A stretch of 64,000 nucleotides of DNA from Enterobacter sp. RHBSTW-00994 (GTDB taxonomy: Bacteria > Pseudomonadota > Gammaproteobacteria > Enterobacterales > Enterobacteriaceae), in contig NZ_CP056199.1 of assembly GCF_013782625.1 (NCBI RefSeq), forward strand, positions 4,048,588-4,112,587, given 5' to 3'. Below the pieces are notes generated by a model, which made no database searches, was not told the DNA's origin, and worked only from the letters and a program-made list of their open reading frames with translations. The translations under genes and the position numbers were made by a program. Shown here piece by piece: positions 9,327 to 18,298 of the stretch (position 1 is the first letter of the stretch; the number at the start of each line of letters is the position of its first letter).

Positions 9327-9878
9327 TTACGAGTGTGATTTCGCGTACTGTTTCACGGCATCCATCGTTTTCTGGATATGCGCATCCGGGTTACGGTCAG
9401 TGTAGCTCAGCAGGATTTTGCCATCGGGTGCGATGACAAATGAAGTCCGGTCGGAAACCGTTTTACCATTCATCTGCATCAGCGTTTCGTACTCTGCAGC
9501 CACTTTCGCACCAGGGTCGGCAGCCACTGCAAATTTATCCCTGCACTCCAGTTTCGAGAACTCGTCAACCTGGTCAACATTCCCGGCCGTCACGCCCACG
9601 ACGGTCGCCCCCAGTTTTTTGAAATCATCCGTCGCTTCAGCAAAAGCATGAGCTTCCAGGGTGCAACCTTTGGTAAAGGCCGCCGGGAAAAAGTAGAGCA
9701 CGACCGGCCCTTTTTGCAGCGCCTGCTGTAAGGAGAAGGTCAACGGCTTGCCGCCAAGCGCGCCCTGCAAACTGAAGTCCGGGGCTTTTGCCCCCGCTTC
9801 CAGCGCCGCGTTTGCGCTCATCGCAACTAATGAAAGACTCAATACAACGGCAGTAGACAAGGTTTTCAAACGTTTCAT
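9327..9878 (-). CDS. Exported peroxiredoxin (PrxQ/BCP-like)
   Basis: The protein (183 aa from the ATG at 9878) starts with a Sec signal peptide, MKRLKTLSTAVVLSLSLVAM then SANA, with likely cleavage after residue 24. A thioredoxin-fold peroxiredoxin domain follows, with peroxidatic Cys72 in FTKGCTLEAH. The position five residues on, where many PrxQ proteins have a resolving Cys, is His; a second Cys (112, in KLECRD) may resolve instead. I rejected the longer frame from 9956 because GGAG lies seven bases before the 9878 ATG and the signal peptide begins there. It should remove peroxides in the periplasm. It is the first gene of the sigma-factor operon. Confidence 0.88.
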   Translation of the reverse strand: MKRLKTLSTAVVLSLSLVAMSANAALEAGAKAPDFSLQGALGGKPLTFSLQQALQKGPVVLYFFPAAFTKGCTLEAHAFAEATDDFKKLGATVVGVTAGNVDQVDEFSKLECRDKFAVAADPGAKVAAEYETLMQMNGKTVSDRTSFVIAPDGKILLSYTDRNPDAHIQKTMDAVKQYAKSHS

Positions 9879-9920
9879 GGTCAGCTCCATCAGGGAAAAA
9901 ACATGCTCTATGAATAATAG

Positions 9921-9946
9921 TTCGCACGCTAACCCCCGAAGGTTTC
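9921..9946 (-). promoter_or_regulatory. Predicted ECF (SigF-type) promoter of the peroxiredoxin-sigma operon
   Basis: Read on the minus strand, GAAACC (complement of 9941-9946), exactly 16 bases, then CGAA (complement of 9921-9924). This closely resembles GTAACC-N16-CGAA, the bipartite element I recall for Caulobacter SigF promoters (five of six plus four of four). It would start transcription about 35 bases before the peroxiredoxin ATG, and it lies just after the gss terminator. Autoregulation of the operon by its own sigma factor is the natural reading, but it is an inference. Confidence 0.6.
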
Positions 9947-9955
9947 GCTCGCCCA

Positions 9956-9989
9956 TAAAAAAACATCCGCAAGGGTCGCTTGCGGATGT
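9956..9989 (-). terminator. Intrinsic terminator of gss
   Basis: An 11-bp perfect stem (ACATCCGCAAG / CTTGCGGATGT at 9963-9973 and 9979-9989) with a 5-base loop is followed, reading the minus strand, by seven T residues. It separates gss from the peroxiredoxin promoter. Confidence 0.9.
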
Positions 9990-10018
9990 CCGGGAAAGGA
10001 AAGGAAGACGAATGTGTA

Positions 10019-11881
10019 TTACTTATCCTTCTCCACCATCAGTGGTTCGATATCGCTCTCTTTCTTCACCACCAGTGAATCATCCCCGCGCAGACAGGTC
10101 CCACCGTAGTTCCCACCGACGGTAAAGGTGCAAACCTGAATGTACTTGCCATCCACGTTGGGTAAACACCACAACTGCTGGTAGATATTTTTGCGATCGA
10201 CAAATTTGCCGCTGGATTTATCCAGTAATTCATCCTGAGGGCTGATCAGATCGATATTACTGCCGCAGCGGCCCGCGATCGGTTTGACGGCGTAACCGGT
10301 TTTTTTCAGCAGCTCGTTAACCTCAAAGTCGGTATCCAGCAGATAACGGTGGTTCGGGAAGAGCTGCCACAGTACTGGCAGAATCGCTTTGTTACCGGGA
10401 ATAACCGTCCACAGCGGTTCAAATACCAGCACTTCAGGGCGCAGCAGGACATCGATCAGCCGCACTTCGTTTTGCGGATGCCCCGTACGGATTGGGACGG
10501 CGGCATATTCCGTTTCACTCACCTCACGGATCTGCTCTATCGCGGTTTCCCACGCCCAGGTTTTCCACACGCAGTTCACATGGCGGCCTTCGTCATCAAT
10601 TAACTGTCCGGCGGCATCCCAGCTTAGCGCCCCCAGGCCATGCAAAATTTTGGTCTCAAATCCGGCCTGCATAAGCGAACGCTGGATAAAGAGCGCGTGA
10701 TAATCCTCTTCAACATCGTTGTCCTGCATGATGTGTACAAACGGACGGGCATGGCTGTGCTTCCACGCACCGGTCAGTTCTTCCAGCAACCCTTCGGCCG
10801 GGTTATGGCCGGTTCCGCGATAGCCGTTTTTCACCCACTCTTCGAGGATCAATCCCCCCTCGGTATGACAGGATGCTGAATCTGCGTTGTACTCATATAC
10901 CTTCAACCCACGTTCATCCATACAGAAATCCATACGACCGGTGATCATATGGTGGCGACGCCACTGCCAGGAGAGGCGCAGACGCGGCCAGAGGATTTTC
11001 GGGATATCGAAAAGCGCCAGTAAGTTATCGTCTTTCAACACCTTGTCCGTCGCATGCAGATACATCAGGTGCAGTTCGTTGGTCGCTTTGATCAGCTCCT
11101 GCTCAGCGCTTTCAGTAATGGTGAAATACTGGCAAGGATCTTTATTGATAACATGGCCGTTTGCACGAACATACGCCTGCTGGAGCGCGTCGTTCTCATT
11201 TAGCCATTTGCCGTCGAACTGACGTTTATTCTTCAGGCGTGCCCCGCCAATTTTCAGCAGTTCACCGTCGATTTGTGGCTGCGGCAGGCTGTGTTCGGTG
11301 TTGTCGGTCTGGATCATCCAGCCCAGAATGCTGGTATCCGGGAAGGTGTCATGGAGCGTATAGCAGCCATCTTCAACGGATAAACGCAGCTCGCGCGTCC
11401 ACTGCTGACCGACAGGCAGCGGGGAGTGCAGTACGTTCTGCTCGGCAACACGGACTTTATCGCCCATCAGTTGGGTAATAACCGCCACGTGGCCGGTCTC
11501 ATGAAATTCCCCGCCCTTCTGCCAGATAAGCAAGGCTCCGGCTTCCGGCGCACGTTTTGAACCGTTAGCAAATGCCTGTAATGGCAGAAGGTTATCATTC
11601 ACCACTTCACGCAGGAAACGGAGCGAGAAGATCTCCCACGCCATGCCGACATCGGTAAAAACGAAACCATAGTTGAGGAACAGGAAGCGGCGTGCGAACT
11701 CGACGCACTGCCATTTATGGCCCATGTATTCGTTGCCGATATAGCTACGAAACTCGGCATCTTCCGGGTAGTTCCGCGGATCGAGGCTGCCATAATTTGA
11801 AGAGTAAATCGCCACGCCACCCGGCGCATAACCTAACAACGTTCCAAATGGAGCGTCACTGCTTAACTTTGCTTTACGCAT
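10019..11881 (-). CDS. gss: Bifunctional glutathionylspermidine synthetase/amidase
   Basis: Gss both makes and hydrolyses glutathionylspermidine. The N-terminal CHAP-type amidase domain has its nucleophile at Cys59 (MGHKWQCVEFA), the same position as in E. coli. The C-terminal ATP-grasp synthetase domain follows (from about residue 200), with SGKF and KPIAGRCGSNI segments typical of this family. At 620 aa the length matches E. coli Gsp (619 aa). In the window it borders the peroxiredoxin operon downstream and a DsbA-fold gene divergently. ygiC at the far end of the window encodes a relative of the synthetase domain. Confidence 0.97.
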   Translation of the reverse strand: MRKAKLSSDAPFGTLLGYAPGGVAIYSSNYGSLDPRNYPEDAEFRSYIGNEYMGHKWQCVEFARRFLFLNYGFVFTDVGMAWEIFSLRFLREVVNDNLLPLQAFANGSKRAPEAGALLIWQKGGEFHETGHVAVITQLMGDKVRVAEQNVLHSPLPVGQQWTRELRLSVEDGCYTLHDTFPDTSILGWMIQTDNTEHSLPQPQIDGELLKIGGARLKNKRQFDGKWLNENDALQQAYVRANGHVINKDPCQYFTITESAEQELIKATNELHLMYLHATDKVLKDDNLLALFDIPKILWPRLRLSWQWRRHHMITGRMDFCMDERGLKVYEYNADSASCHTEGGLILEEWVKNGYRGTGHNPAEGLLEELTGAWKHSHARPFVHIMQDNDVEEDYHALFIQRSLMQAGFETKILHGLGALSWDAAGQLIDDEGRHVNCVWKTWAWETAIEQIREVSETEYAAVPIRTGHPQNEVRLIDVLLRPEVLVFEPLWTVIPGNKAILPVLWQLFPNHRYLLDTDFEVNELLKKTGYAVKPIAGRCGSNIDLISPQDELLDKSSGKFVDRKNIYQQLWCLPNVDGKYIQVCTFTVGGNYGGTCLRGDDSLVVKKESDIEPLMVEKDK

Positions 11882-12041
11882 GGTTCCAACCCAAAACAGG
11901 CAGGCGGCAATATTATGAAGGTTGTCGTCGTCTGCACGTTGTAATTAACCTGACAGAGGTGGATTTATCATACACCTGCGTGGCAAATTATTCGCAGCAA
12001 CAATAATCAAACGACGATAAATCACACCATCAGGAGTCAAC

Positions 12042-12590
12042 ATGAGCTTACAGGCGCAACAGCTTGAGTGGGGCCACGGCCCACATACCTTTGAGGTTTT
12101 CCTGGAACCTACCTGCCCTTTCTCGGTTAAGACATTCAATAAGTTAAACGCGTTTCTGGAACAGGCGGGTGAAGAGAACGTTACGGTTAAAATCCGTTTA
12201 CAGTCCCAGCCCTGGCATCTGTTTTCCGGGGTTATTGTCCGCTGTATTCTGGCGGCATCAACATTACCGGATGGTAAAGCGGCGGCGCACAAGATCATGC
12301 AGGCAGTGGCCGATCATCGTGAAGAGTTTGAGTTTACCGACCACTGCAGCGGCCCAAATATGCAGGCAACACCGGAAGAAATTATCGCGCGGATTGAACG
12401 TTACAGCGGCGTGCAGGTGGCAGACGCGTTTGCTCGGCCGGCGCTGCAAACCGAGATCAAATGGCACTGCAAATACGCCCGCCAGAATGGTATTCACGTC
12501 TCTCCGACGTTTATGGTTAACGGTCTGGTGCAGGCGGATTTAGGCAGCGGTGATGACGTAGGCGTGTGGGTGAAACGGGTTCTGGGTTAG
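12042..12590 (+). CDS. DsbA-family thioredoxin-fold protein, cytoplasmic, CPFS motif
   Basis: This 182-residue protein has no signal peptide and shows a DsbA-like or thioredoxin_4 layout: an early beta strand (TFEVFLEPTCPFS) with Cys in a CxxS motif (residues near 26-29), a central helical insertion and a cis-Pro-like segment (HVSPTFMVNG). With only one active-site cysteine it may bind or reduce glutathione mixed disulfides rather than form disulfides. AGGAG lies five bases before the ATG. It is divergent from gss and convergent with the peptide-type ABC operon. Function beyond the fold is unknown. Confidence 0.75.
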   Translation: MSLQAQQLEWGHGPHTFEVFLEPTCPFSVKTFNKLNAFLEQAGEENVTVKIRLQSQPWHLFSGVIVRCILAASTLPDGKAAAHKIMQAVADHREEFEFTDHCSGPNMQATPEEIIARIERYSGVQVADAFARPALQTEIKWHCKYARQNGIHVSPTFMVNGLVQADLGSGDDVGVWVKRVLG

Positions 12591-12607
12591 TTCGTTCCCA
12601 GAAGGTT

Positions 12608-12643
12608 CTCCTCATCCCAACCCTCTCCCTTAACAGGAGAGGG
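12608..12643. repeat. Palindromic intergenic repeat, copy A
   Basis: CCCTCTCC (12621-12628) and GGAGAGGG (12636-12643) form an 8-bp stem, preceded by CTCATCCCAA. It belongs to the CCCTCACCC-AACCCTCTCCC family found six times in this window. It lies between the convergent DsbA-fold gene and the ABC ATPase gene, where it may act as a bidirectional transcript end. Confidence 0.7.
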
Positions 12644-12653
12644 CATTGTCTGC

Positions 12654-13631
12654 TCACACTTTAAAAAGCCAACACGCCGCAAAGTGCCCCGGCGCGATCT
12701 CCTGCATTGCGGGCTCCTGCGTCTGGCAAACGGGCATAGCATGCGAGCAGCGACTGCAAAACGTACAACCAGGGATAGCCGACATCGGGCCGGGGATCTC
12801 CCCCCGTAGCGTCGCCTGCTCAAGGTGACGAATGCGCGGATCAGGCTGCGGGATTGCCGCTAACAGCGCGCGCGTGTAAGGGTGCGCCGGGTGCTGGTAC
12901 AACGTGTTCGCCGGGGCAACTTCCACCAGCTTCCCGAGATACATCACCCCGATACGGCTGGAAATATGACGCACCATCGACAGGTCGTGCGCGATAAACA
13001 GATAAGTCAGCCCCAGCTCCTGCTGAAGATCCTGCAAGATATTCACAACCTGCGCCTGGACAGACACATCGAGCGCCGAGAGCGGTTCATCGCACAGGAC
13101 AAATTCAGGACGCACCGACAGCGCACGGGCAATGCTGATACGTTGACGCTGCCCGCCACTGAACTCATGCGGGAAGCGTTGCAAATGCTCTGGTTTTAAC
13201 CCCACTTTATAGAGCAAGTTTTCCGTGCGTTCCCGCTGGGCCTCTCGGCTGTACCCGTGAATTTGCATCGGCTCAGCCACCAGTTGCTGAACGGTCATAC
13301 CAGGGTTAAGAGAGGAGTACGGATCCTGGAAAATCGCCTGCATGCGTTTGCGTAGCGGCTTAAGCTGCTTTTCGCTGGCCTGCGCAATTTCCTGCCCATC
13401 AAAATGGATTTCGCCAGAGGTGATATCAAACAGCCTGAGCAGCGCGCGTCCGAGGGTAGATTTACCGCACCCCGATTCGCCCACCAGACCAAAGGTTTCA
13501 CCACGCTGAATATCAAAGCTCACACCATCAACGGCTTTCACGGCCACGCCTTTACGCAGCAACCCACCGTTAACCGGATAATGTTTACGCAACTCCCGTA
13601 CGCTCACTAATGGAGAGTGTTGCTCGCTCAT
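12654..13631 (-). CDS. Peptide-type ABC transporter ATPase (DppF/OppF-like)
   Basis: The 325-residue ATPase has Walker [10 protein letters not shown] at 51-59, the signature SGGQRQR, Walker B FVLCDEP followed by the D-loop SALD, and the switch His in IAHDL. The C-terminal extension typical of oligopeptide/dipeptide importers ends in a cysteine-rich stretch (GCTFCSRC), as in relatives with an iron-sulfur or zinc site. It is the last gene of the five-gene operon. Its ATG overlaps the end of the partner ATPase gene by four bases. It powers import by the two permeases. Confidence 0.93.
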   Translation of the reverse strand: MSEQHSPLVSVRELRKHYPVNGGLLRKGVAVKAVDGVSFDIQRGETFGLVGESGCGKSTLGRALLRLFDITSGEIHFDGQEIAQASEKQLKPLRKRMQAIFQDPYSSLNPGMTVQQLVAEPMQIHGYSREAQRERTENLLYKVGLKPEHLQRFPHEFSGGQRQRISIARALSVRPEFVLCDEPLSALDVSVQAQVVNILQDLQQELGLTYLFIAHDLSMVRHISSRIGVMYLGKLVEVAPANTLYQHPAHPYTRALLAAIPQPDPRIRHLEQATLRGEIPGPMSAIPGCTFCSRCSHAMPVCQTQEPAMQEIAPGHFAACWLFKV

Positions 13632-14605
13632 GCCTGAACCTCCTTATCTGCCCATAACCAGCATGCGGAACGATGCCCTTCTTCCACGCGATAAAACGGA
13701 GGTTGCCGCTCACACTGCGGCATTCGTTTTGGGCAACGCTCGGCAAAGGGGCAACCCGGCGGTGGGTTAAGCAAGCCGGGCGGTGTGCCTTCAATCGGCG
13801 ACAAACGGTGGTTCAGCTCTTCGGGGCGCGGCAATGACGCCAACAGCCCCTGGGTATACGGGTGAGCAGGCTGATAAAAAATATCCTCAACGCTGCCCTC
13901 CTCCATGACCAGCCCGCCATACATCACCACGACACGGCTGCACACCTGTGCAACCACACCTAAATCGTGGGTGATCAGCAAAATAGCGGTCTGGGTCTGC
14001 TGTTGCAGGCTTTTCAGTAAACGCAGGATCTGCGCCTGAATGGTCACGTCCAGCGCGGTTGTCGGTTCATCGGCGATCAACAGTTTAGGCTGACACGAAA
14101 GCGCAATGGCAATCATCACGCGCTGGCGCATCCCACCACTGAACTCATGGGGGTATTGTTCGAATCGACGCGCGGCATCCGAAATCCCAACCTGTTCCAG
14201 CATGGCAATGGCCGCTGATCTGGCCTCTTTCTTTGCCAGCCCTTTATTACGCACCAGGATCTCCGTCATCTGCTTGCCGATGGTGAGCACCGGGTTCAGG
14301 GCGGTCATTGGATCCTGAAAAATCATCGCAATATCGTTACCACGAATGGCACGCATTTGCTGCGGCGTTTTCTGCGCCAGATCGTCATTCTGAAAACGAA
14401 TGCTGCCGCCGGTTATCCGTCCGTTGTTGCCAAGCAACTGAATAATGGACTTACAGGTGACACTTTTACCGCACCCGGATTCTCCCACAATGCCGACAAG
14501 CTCCCCTGGCTGTACATGAAAGCTCACACCTCGCACGGCATGAACATCGCCATCGCGCGTACGGAACGTGGTTTGCAGGTTCTGAAGTTCTAATAAGTTA
14601 TTCAT
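13628..14605 (-). CDS. Peptide-type ABC transporter ATPase (DppD/OppD-like)
   Basis: This 325-residue ATPase carries Walker A GESGCGKS at 41-48, signature SGGMRQR, Walker B LLIADEP and an oligopeptide-type C-terminal domain ([19 protein letters not shown]). I placed the start at the ATG at 14605 (MNNLLELQ) rather than the frame opening at 14644, because AGGAG lies 10 bases upstream and family members begin here. The start overlaps the end of the preceding permease gene by eight bases. With its partner it forms the heterodimeric ATPase of the importer. Confidence 0.92.
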   Translation of the reverse strand: MNNLLELQNLQTTFRTRDGDVHAVRGVSFHVQPGELVGIVGESGCGKSVTCKSIIQLLGNNGRITGGSIRFQNDDLAQKTPQQMRAIRGNDIAMIFQDPMTALNPVLTIGKQMTEILVRNKGLAKKEARSAAIAMLEQVGISDAARRFEQYPHEFSGGMRQRVMIAIALSCQPKLLIADEPTTALDVTIQAQILRLLKSLQQQTQTAILLITHDLGVVAQVCSRVVVMYGGLVMEEGSVEDIFYQPAHPYTQGLLASLPRPEELNHRLSPIEGTPPGLLNPPPGCPFAERCPKRMPQCERQPPFYRVEEGHRSACWLWADKEVQA

Positions 14606-15443
14606 CGCGGTTCGCTCCTGGCTCAAAAGCCGTACGGAACACATCGCCCAGCACGTTAAAACTGAACACCGTCAGCAGAATCAAAATACCGGGGAACATC
14701 GCCAGCCAGGAGGCTTCGCCAATGTATGACTGTGCATTGTTGAGCATACTTCCCCACGATGCCGCAGGCGCTTGTACGCCAAGACCGAGGAAGCTGAGCG
14801 TCGATTCCATCAAAATGGCAGACGCGATATTGAGCGTGGCGGCGACAATAATGGTTGGAAGCACGCCGGGAATGATATGGCGCACAATGATACGCAGCGG
14901 GTGTTCACCCGACGCACGGGCGTAAAGCACATACTCACGCTCTTTCACCGACAGGGTTTCAGCCCGCACCAGGCGCGACATATTCATCCACGTCAGCAGA
15001 CTGATGATCAGGATGATGTTATCCACGCCTGGCTTGAGGTAGGCATTCACCACCAGCAGCAGGAAAAACGCCGGGATCGCCATCAAAATATCAACCGCAC
15101 GCATCATCAGATTATCGAGCCAGCCGCCGAAATAGCCGCTGACTGTCCCCACGATAGTGCCAATCAGCGTCGAAAAGAGCATCGCCAAAAAACCGACCAT
15201 CAGGGAGATTTGCCCGCCGTAAAGGGCTCGGGTGAAGTAGTCCCGTCCGTATTCGTCCGTCCCAAACCAGTGCGCGCCGTCAGGCGGTAACGTGCGTGCG
15301 ACCAGTGACATTTGATCGGGATCGTAAGGACTTAACCCCGCACAAAGCGCGGCAGCGACGAAAATAAAGAGTACCAGCAGGGAAAACTGCGCCGGACGAT
15401 TGCGGCGCAACTGGTGGCGAACTTGTTGCCAGCGTCTGCTCAT
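14598..15443 (-). CDS. Peptide-type ABC transporter permease (DppC/OppC-like)
   Basis: This 281-residue membrane protein has an N-terminal membrane segment with an RRNRPAQFS-like cytoplasmic start, the OppC N-terminal domain (DPDQMSL...HWFGTDEYGRD), and the BPD_transp_1 core with five more helices. The coupling-helix motif lies near EYVLYARASGEHPLRIIVRHI. It lies six bases downstream of the partner permease and overlaps the next ATPase gene. It forms half of the channel through the inner membrane. Confidence 0.93.
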   Translation of the reverse strand: MSRRWQQVRHQLRRNRPAQFSLLVLFIFVAAALCAGLSPYDPDQMSLVARTLPPDGAHWFGTDEYGRDYFTRALYGGQISLMVGFLAMLFSTLIGTIVGTVSGYFGGWLDNLMMRAVDILMAIPAFFLLLVVNAYLKPGVDNIILIISLLTWMNMSRLVRAETLSVKEREYVLYARASGEHPLRIIVRHIIPGVLPTIIVAATLNIASAILMESTLSFLGLGVQAPAASWGSMLNNAQSYIGEASWLAMFPGILILLTVFSFNVLGDVFRTAFEPGANRDE

Positions 15444-15449
15444 CCGGGG

Positions 15450-16403
15450 TTACCTCAGTGTACGAATGCGGGGATCGGCGAAGCGATAAAGCACGTCGGC
15501 GATCAGGTTGCCCACGATCAGCATCATCGATGAAAGCATGATGATCGCCATGATCAGCGGGTAATCCAGCGAGGTGATCGACTGGATCCCCAGCAAACCC
15601 ATACCTGGCCAGGAGAAGACGCTTTCCGTCACATACGCGCCCACAACCAGTTCACCAAACGACAGTCCAAACAGCGTAATCACCGGTAGCAGCACGTTTT
15701 TCAGCACATGGCGGAACAGGATGCTGGAACGCGTTGCGCCATAGGCAAGCTGAGTTTGCACGTAGTCGGCAGAAAGCTGAGAGATCGTATTGGAGCGGAT
15801 GTAGCGCACGTAGCTGGAGAGGTTATAAAAGGTCAGCGCGATGCACGGCAACACACCGTGACGCACTACATCCAGCCAGTTGTCATCCATGCCGATCGTG
15901 CGCATCCCCATACTGGGAAACCAGTTAAGCTGCACAGCAAACACGGTAATCAACAAAATCCCGAACCAGAAGATGGGTACGGAGATCCCGATATAGGCGA
16001 ACAGATTCAGAATATGATCCAGCCAGCGATGCTTAAATGCGCCCGCCAGCAAGCCCAACGGGATCGCCAGAACGATCGCCATAAGCAGAGATGCGCCCAT
16101 CAGCCCTAATGTGGCCGGAATGCGCTCACCAATCATCTCCAGTACCGGACGATGGTAAATCAGAGAGTAGCCCAGATCGCCCTGCAACACGTTTTTGAGC
16201 CACAGGGCGTATTGTGTCACCAGCGGCTTGTCCAGCCCCATGCTCTGGCGAATGCGCTCGATGTCTTCCGGAGCCATGCGCGGCGTAATGTAGGCCGCCA
16301 CCGGATCACCTGGCGCGAGTTTGACCAGCAAAAACGCCACCAGCGAAATAAAGAAAAGCATCGGTAGCAGTTGCAGCAACCGACGCGTCAGTAATGTGTT
16401 CAC
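15450..16403 (-). CDS. Peptide-type ABC transporter permease (DppB/OppB-like)
   Basis: This 317-residue permease has the DppB layout: one N-terminal helix, a periplasmic stretch (APGDPVAAYITPRMAPEDIE), then five helices. The family motif GDLGYSLIYHRPV and the coupling motif (ADYVQTQLAYGATRSSILFRH region) are present. It is the first permease gene after the lipoprotein binding-protein gene, 60 bases downstream across a stable hairpin. Confidence 0.93.
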   Translation of the reverse strand: MNTLLTRRLLQLLPMLFFISLVAFLLVKLAPGDPVAAYITPRMAPEDIERIRQSMGLDKPLVTQYALWLKNVLQGDLGYSLIYHRPVLEMIGERIPATLGLMGASLLMAIVLAIPLGLLAGAFKHRWLDHILNLFAYIGISVPIFWFGILLITVFAVQLNWFPSMGMRTIGMDDNWLDVVRHGVLPCIALTFYNLSSYVRYIRSNTISQLSADYVQTQLAYGATRSSILFRHVLKNVLLPVITLFGLSFGELVVGAYVTESVFSWPGMGLLGIQSITSLDYPLIMAIIMLSSMMLIVGNLIADVLYRFADPRIRTLR

Positions 16404-16433
16404 GACAAGCCCTTACACGACTTACTCATACAA

Positions 16434-16457
16434 AAGCCCCGGCCAGATGACCGGGGC
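16434..16457 (-). terminator. Intra-operon hairpin between binding-protein and permease genes
   Basis: GCCCCGG and CCGGGGC form a 7-bp GC stem around an 8-base loop; reading the minus strand it is followed by TTTTG. It most likely protects or partly terminates the binding-protein transcript, so that the binding protein is made in excess over the membrane parts, as is common in such operons. Confidence 0.7.
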
Positions 16458-16463
16458 AATAGC

Positions 16464-18053
16464 TTATTTTTGGTAGATTTTTGACAGATCCTGGAACAGG
16501 TATACAGGCTTAGGTTCGGCTTCCTGCGTACCGCCAAAGCGTTTATCCACAGCAACAGTCGCGTTGGTATAAGCGATGGGGTAGTAAGTCATCTCATTGG
16601 CGACGGTTTGCTGAATTTGCTTATAAATTTCAGCACGTTTCGCGTTGTCAGTTTCAATCGCACCTTTGTCCCACAAGGCGTCGAACTGCGGGTTCTTATA
16701 GTGCGCGTAGTTGTAGGCTTCGTTGCTCATAAACAGCGATTTATAGCCGTCTGGCTCAGCGCCCATAATGTAACCCCCGAGATTAAGCTCCCACGCAGTG
16801 TTGTTCATATCCAGGCTGCGCTGAGACATGGCGTTGGAATCCAGCGGCATCAGCTCGATGTTGACCCCTATGCCCTTCAGTTGCTGCTGAATATAAAGCG
16901 CCATGCTCTCCTGAGTTTTGTTGGTGTTCACATAGGCCAGGCGCAGCTTCAGGTTCGCCGGCGCGCCGGAGGCTTTCAGCAGATCTTTGGCTTTCTGCTG
17001 GTTGAAAGCGTACTGCTCAACGTCGTTAGTCTGATACAGGGTATCCGGCGTCAGGAATGACGTTGCCGGTTTAGCGTAATCCAGCGAGGTGAATGCCGTC
17101 TGGGTCAGCTCATCTTTATTGATGGCGTAGGCAATCGCCTGACGTAGCTCTTTGCTTTTCATGACCGGAACGTTCTGGTTAAACGTCATGTAAGCCAGAC
17201 GCCCTTCCGGATAGACCACAAAGTCGAACTTGCCGGTGTTTTTCAGGCGCGTGACGTCCTGCGGGTCAACCATCTTCAGGTTGATCTCGCCGTTTTGCAG
17301 CGCCAGGTTTGCCGCATTGCTGTCTTTGGCTAAACGGTAGGTCACGGAATCGAGCTTCGCTTTCCCGTTCCAGTAATCATCAAAGCGGGTCAGCGCATAG
17401 TACTGCCCGGCCCGGTACTCTTTAAACCTGAACGGCCCGGAACCCACTGGCGCATCGTTTTTAGTGCTCTTTTCCAGGTCGCTTTCACCGGCAAAGATGT
17501 GCTGCGGGATCGGGTAAATTTGTACCAGCGTTCCGGTAAATGCGGCACTCACCTGCGGCAACGTGAATTTCACGGTACGGTCGTCCACTTTACTCACTTC
17601 TACCGGTTTTCCACCGTAAGTGAACATACTGCGGAAGAAGCTATGCTGTTTGGCATCGAGCAATTTATTAAAGGTGAAGACCACATCGTCAGCCGTCAGA
17701 GGCTGACCATCCTGCCATTTCAGATTCGGTTTTAACGTCAGGGTGTAGCTCAGGTTATCCGCCGAGGGCGTCAGGCTTTCAGCCAGACCCCATTCGATTT
17801 TGCCGTCGTTAAAACTGTAGAGAGGAGCATAAAGCGCCTGCATGATCGTCAGGGTTGTGCGGTCACTGGCGTACAGTGGGTTAACCGCTAACGGGTCGCC
17901 AGAGGTAATGCCGATGATCAGAGCCCCCCCCTCTTTCGGCGCATCGTTTTTCGCGGCTGGCGCATTTGCCGTCTCTTTATTTTTCGCATCATCACAGCCT
18001 GCCAGACCTAACGCGAGCGATACTACAACTGCCGATAACAGAAGCTTACGCAT
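16464..18053 (-). CDS. Peptide-type ABC transporter substrate-binding lipoprotein (SBP_bac_5)
   Basis: This 529-residue protein has the family 5 binding-protein fold used for oligopeptides, dipeptides, glutathione or nickel. The signal sequence ends in a lipobox, LAGC, with Cys20 as the acylated residue. Asp21 and Asp22 follow, and Asp at +2 is the classical signal that keeps enterobacterial lipoproteins in the inner membrane. Most enterobacterial members of this family are soluble periplasmic proteins. Family motifs such as SLTPSADNLSYTLTLKPNL and GSGPFRFKEYRAGQ are visible. It heads the operon. The neighbours gss and yghU hint at thiol peptides, but the substrate is unknown. Confidence 0.9.
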   Translation of the reverse strand: MRKLLLSAVVVSLALGLAGCDDAKNKETANAPAAKNDAPKEGGALIIGITSGDPLAVNPLYASDRTTLTIMQALYAPLYSFNDGKIEWGLAESLTPSADNLSYTLTLKPNLKWQDGQPLTADDVVFTFNKLLDAKQHSFFRSMFTYGGKPVEVSKVDDRTVKFTLPQVSAAFTGTLVQIYPIPQHIFAGESDLEKSTKNDAPVGSGPFRFKEYRAGQYYALTRFDDYWNGKAKLDSVTYRLAKDSNAANLALQNGEINLKMVDPQDVTRLKNTGKFDFVVYPEGRLAYMTFNQNVPVMKSKELRQAIAYAINKDELTQTAFTSLDYAKPATSFLTPDTLYQTNDVEQYAFNQQKAKDLLKASGAPANLKLRLAYVNTNKTQESMALYIQQQLKGIGVNIELMPLDSNAMSQRSLDMNNTAWELNLGGYIMGAEPDGYKSLFMSNEAYNYAHYKNPQFDALWDKGAIETDNAKRAEIYKQIQQTVANEMTYYPIAYTNATVAVDKRFGGTQEAEPKPVYLFQDLSKIYQK

Positions 18054-18298
18054 CTCACTAACTCCTTGCCCGATAAAGTTTTATTACTACTACGTTGTCT
18101 TTATATCTGAGCATCATATGCAGCTTTGCGTGAATCCGCATTAATAATGAAAATGCGATTTTCGATTAAGCTTATACCGAATTTGATATATATAAGCGCC
18201 AGAAGGAATAGCCGCGACGCTATTGCGCTCACAACGTTAAAGGGTTCACAGATCTCCTGCTACACTGCCTCAACACATCACTCAAAAGGCAGACCAAC

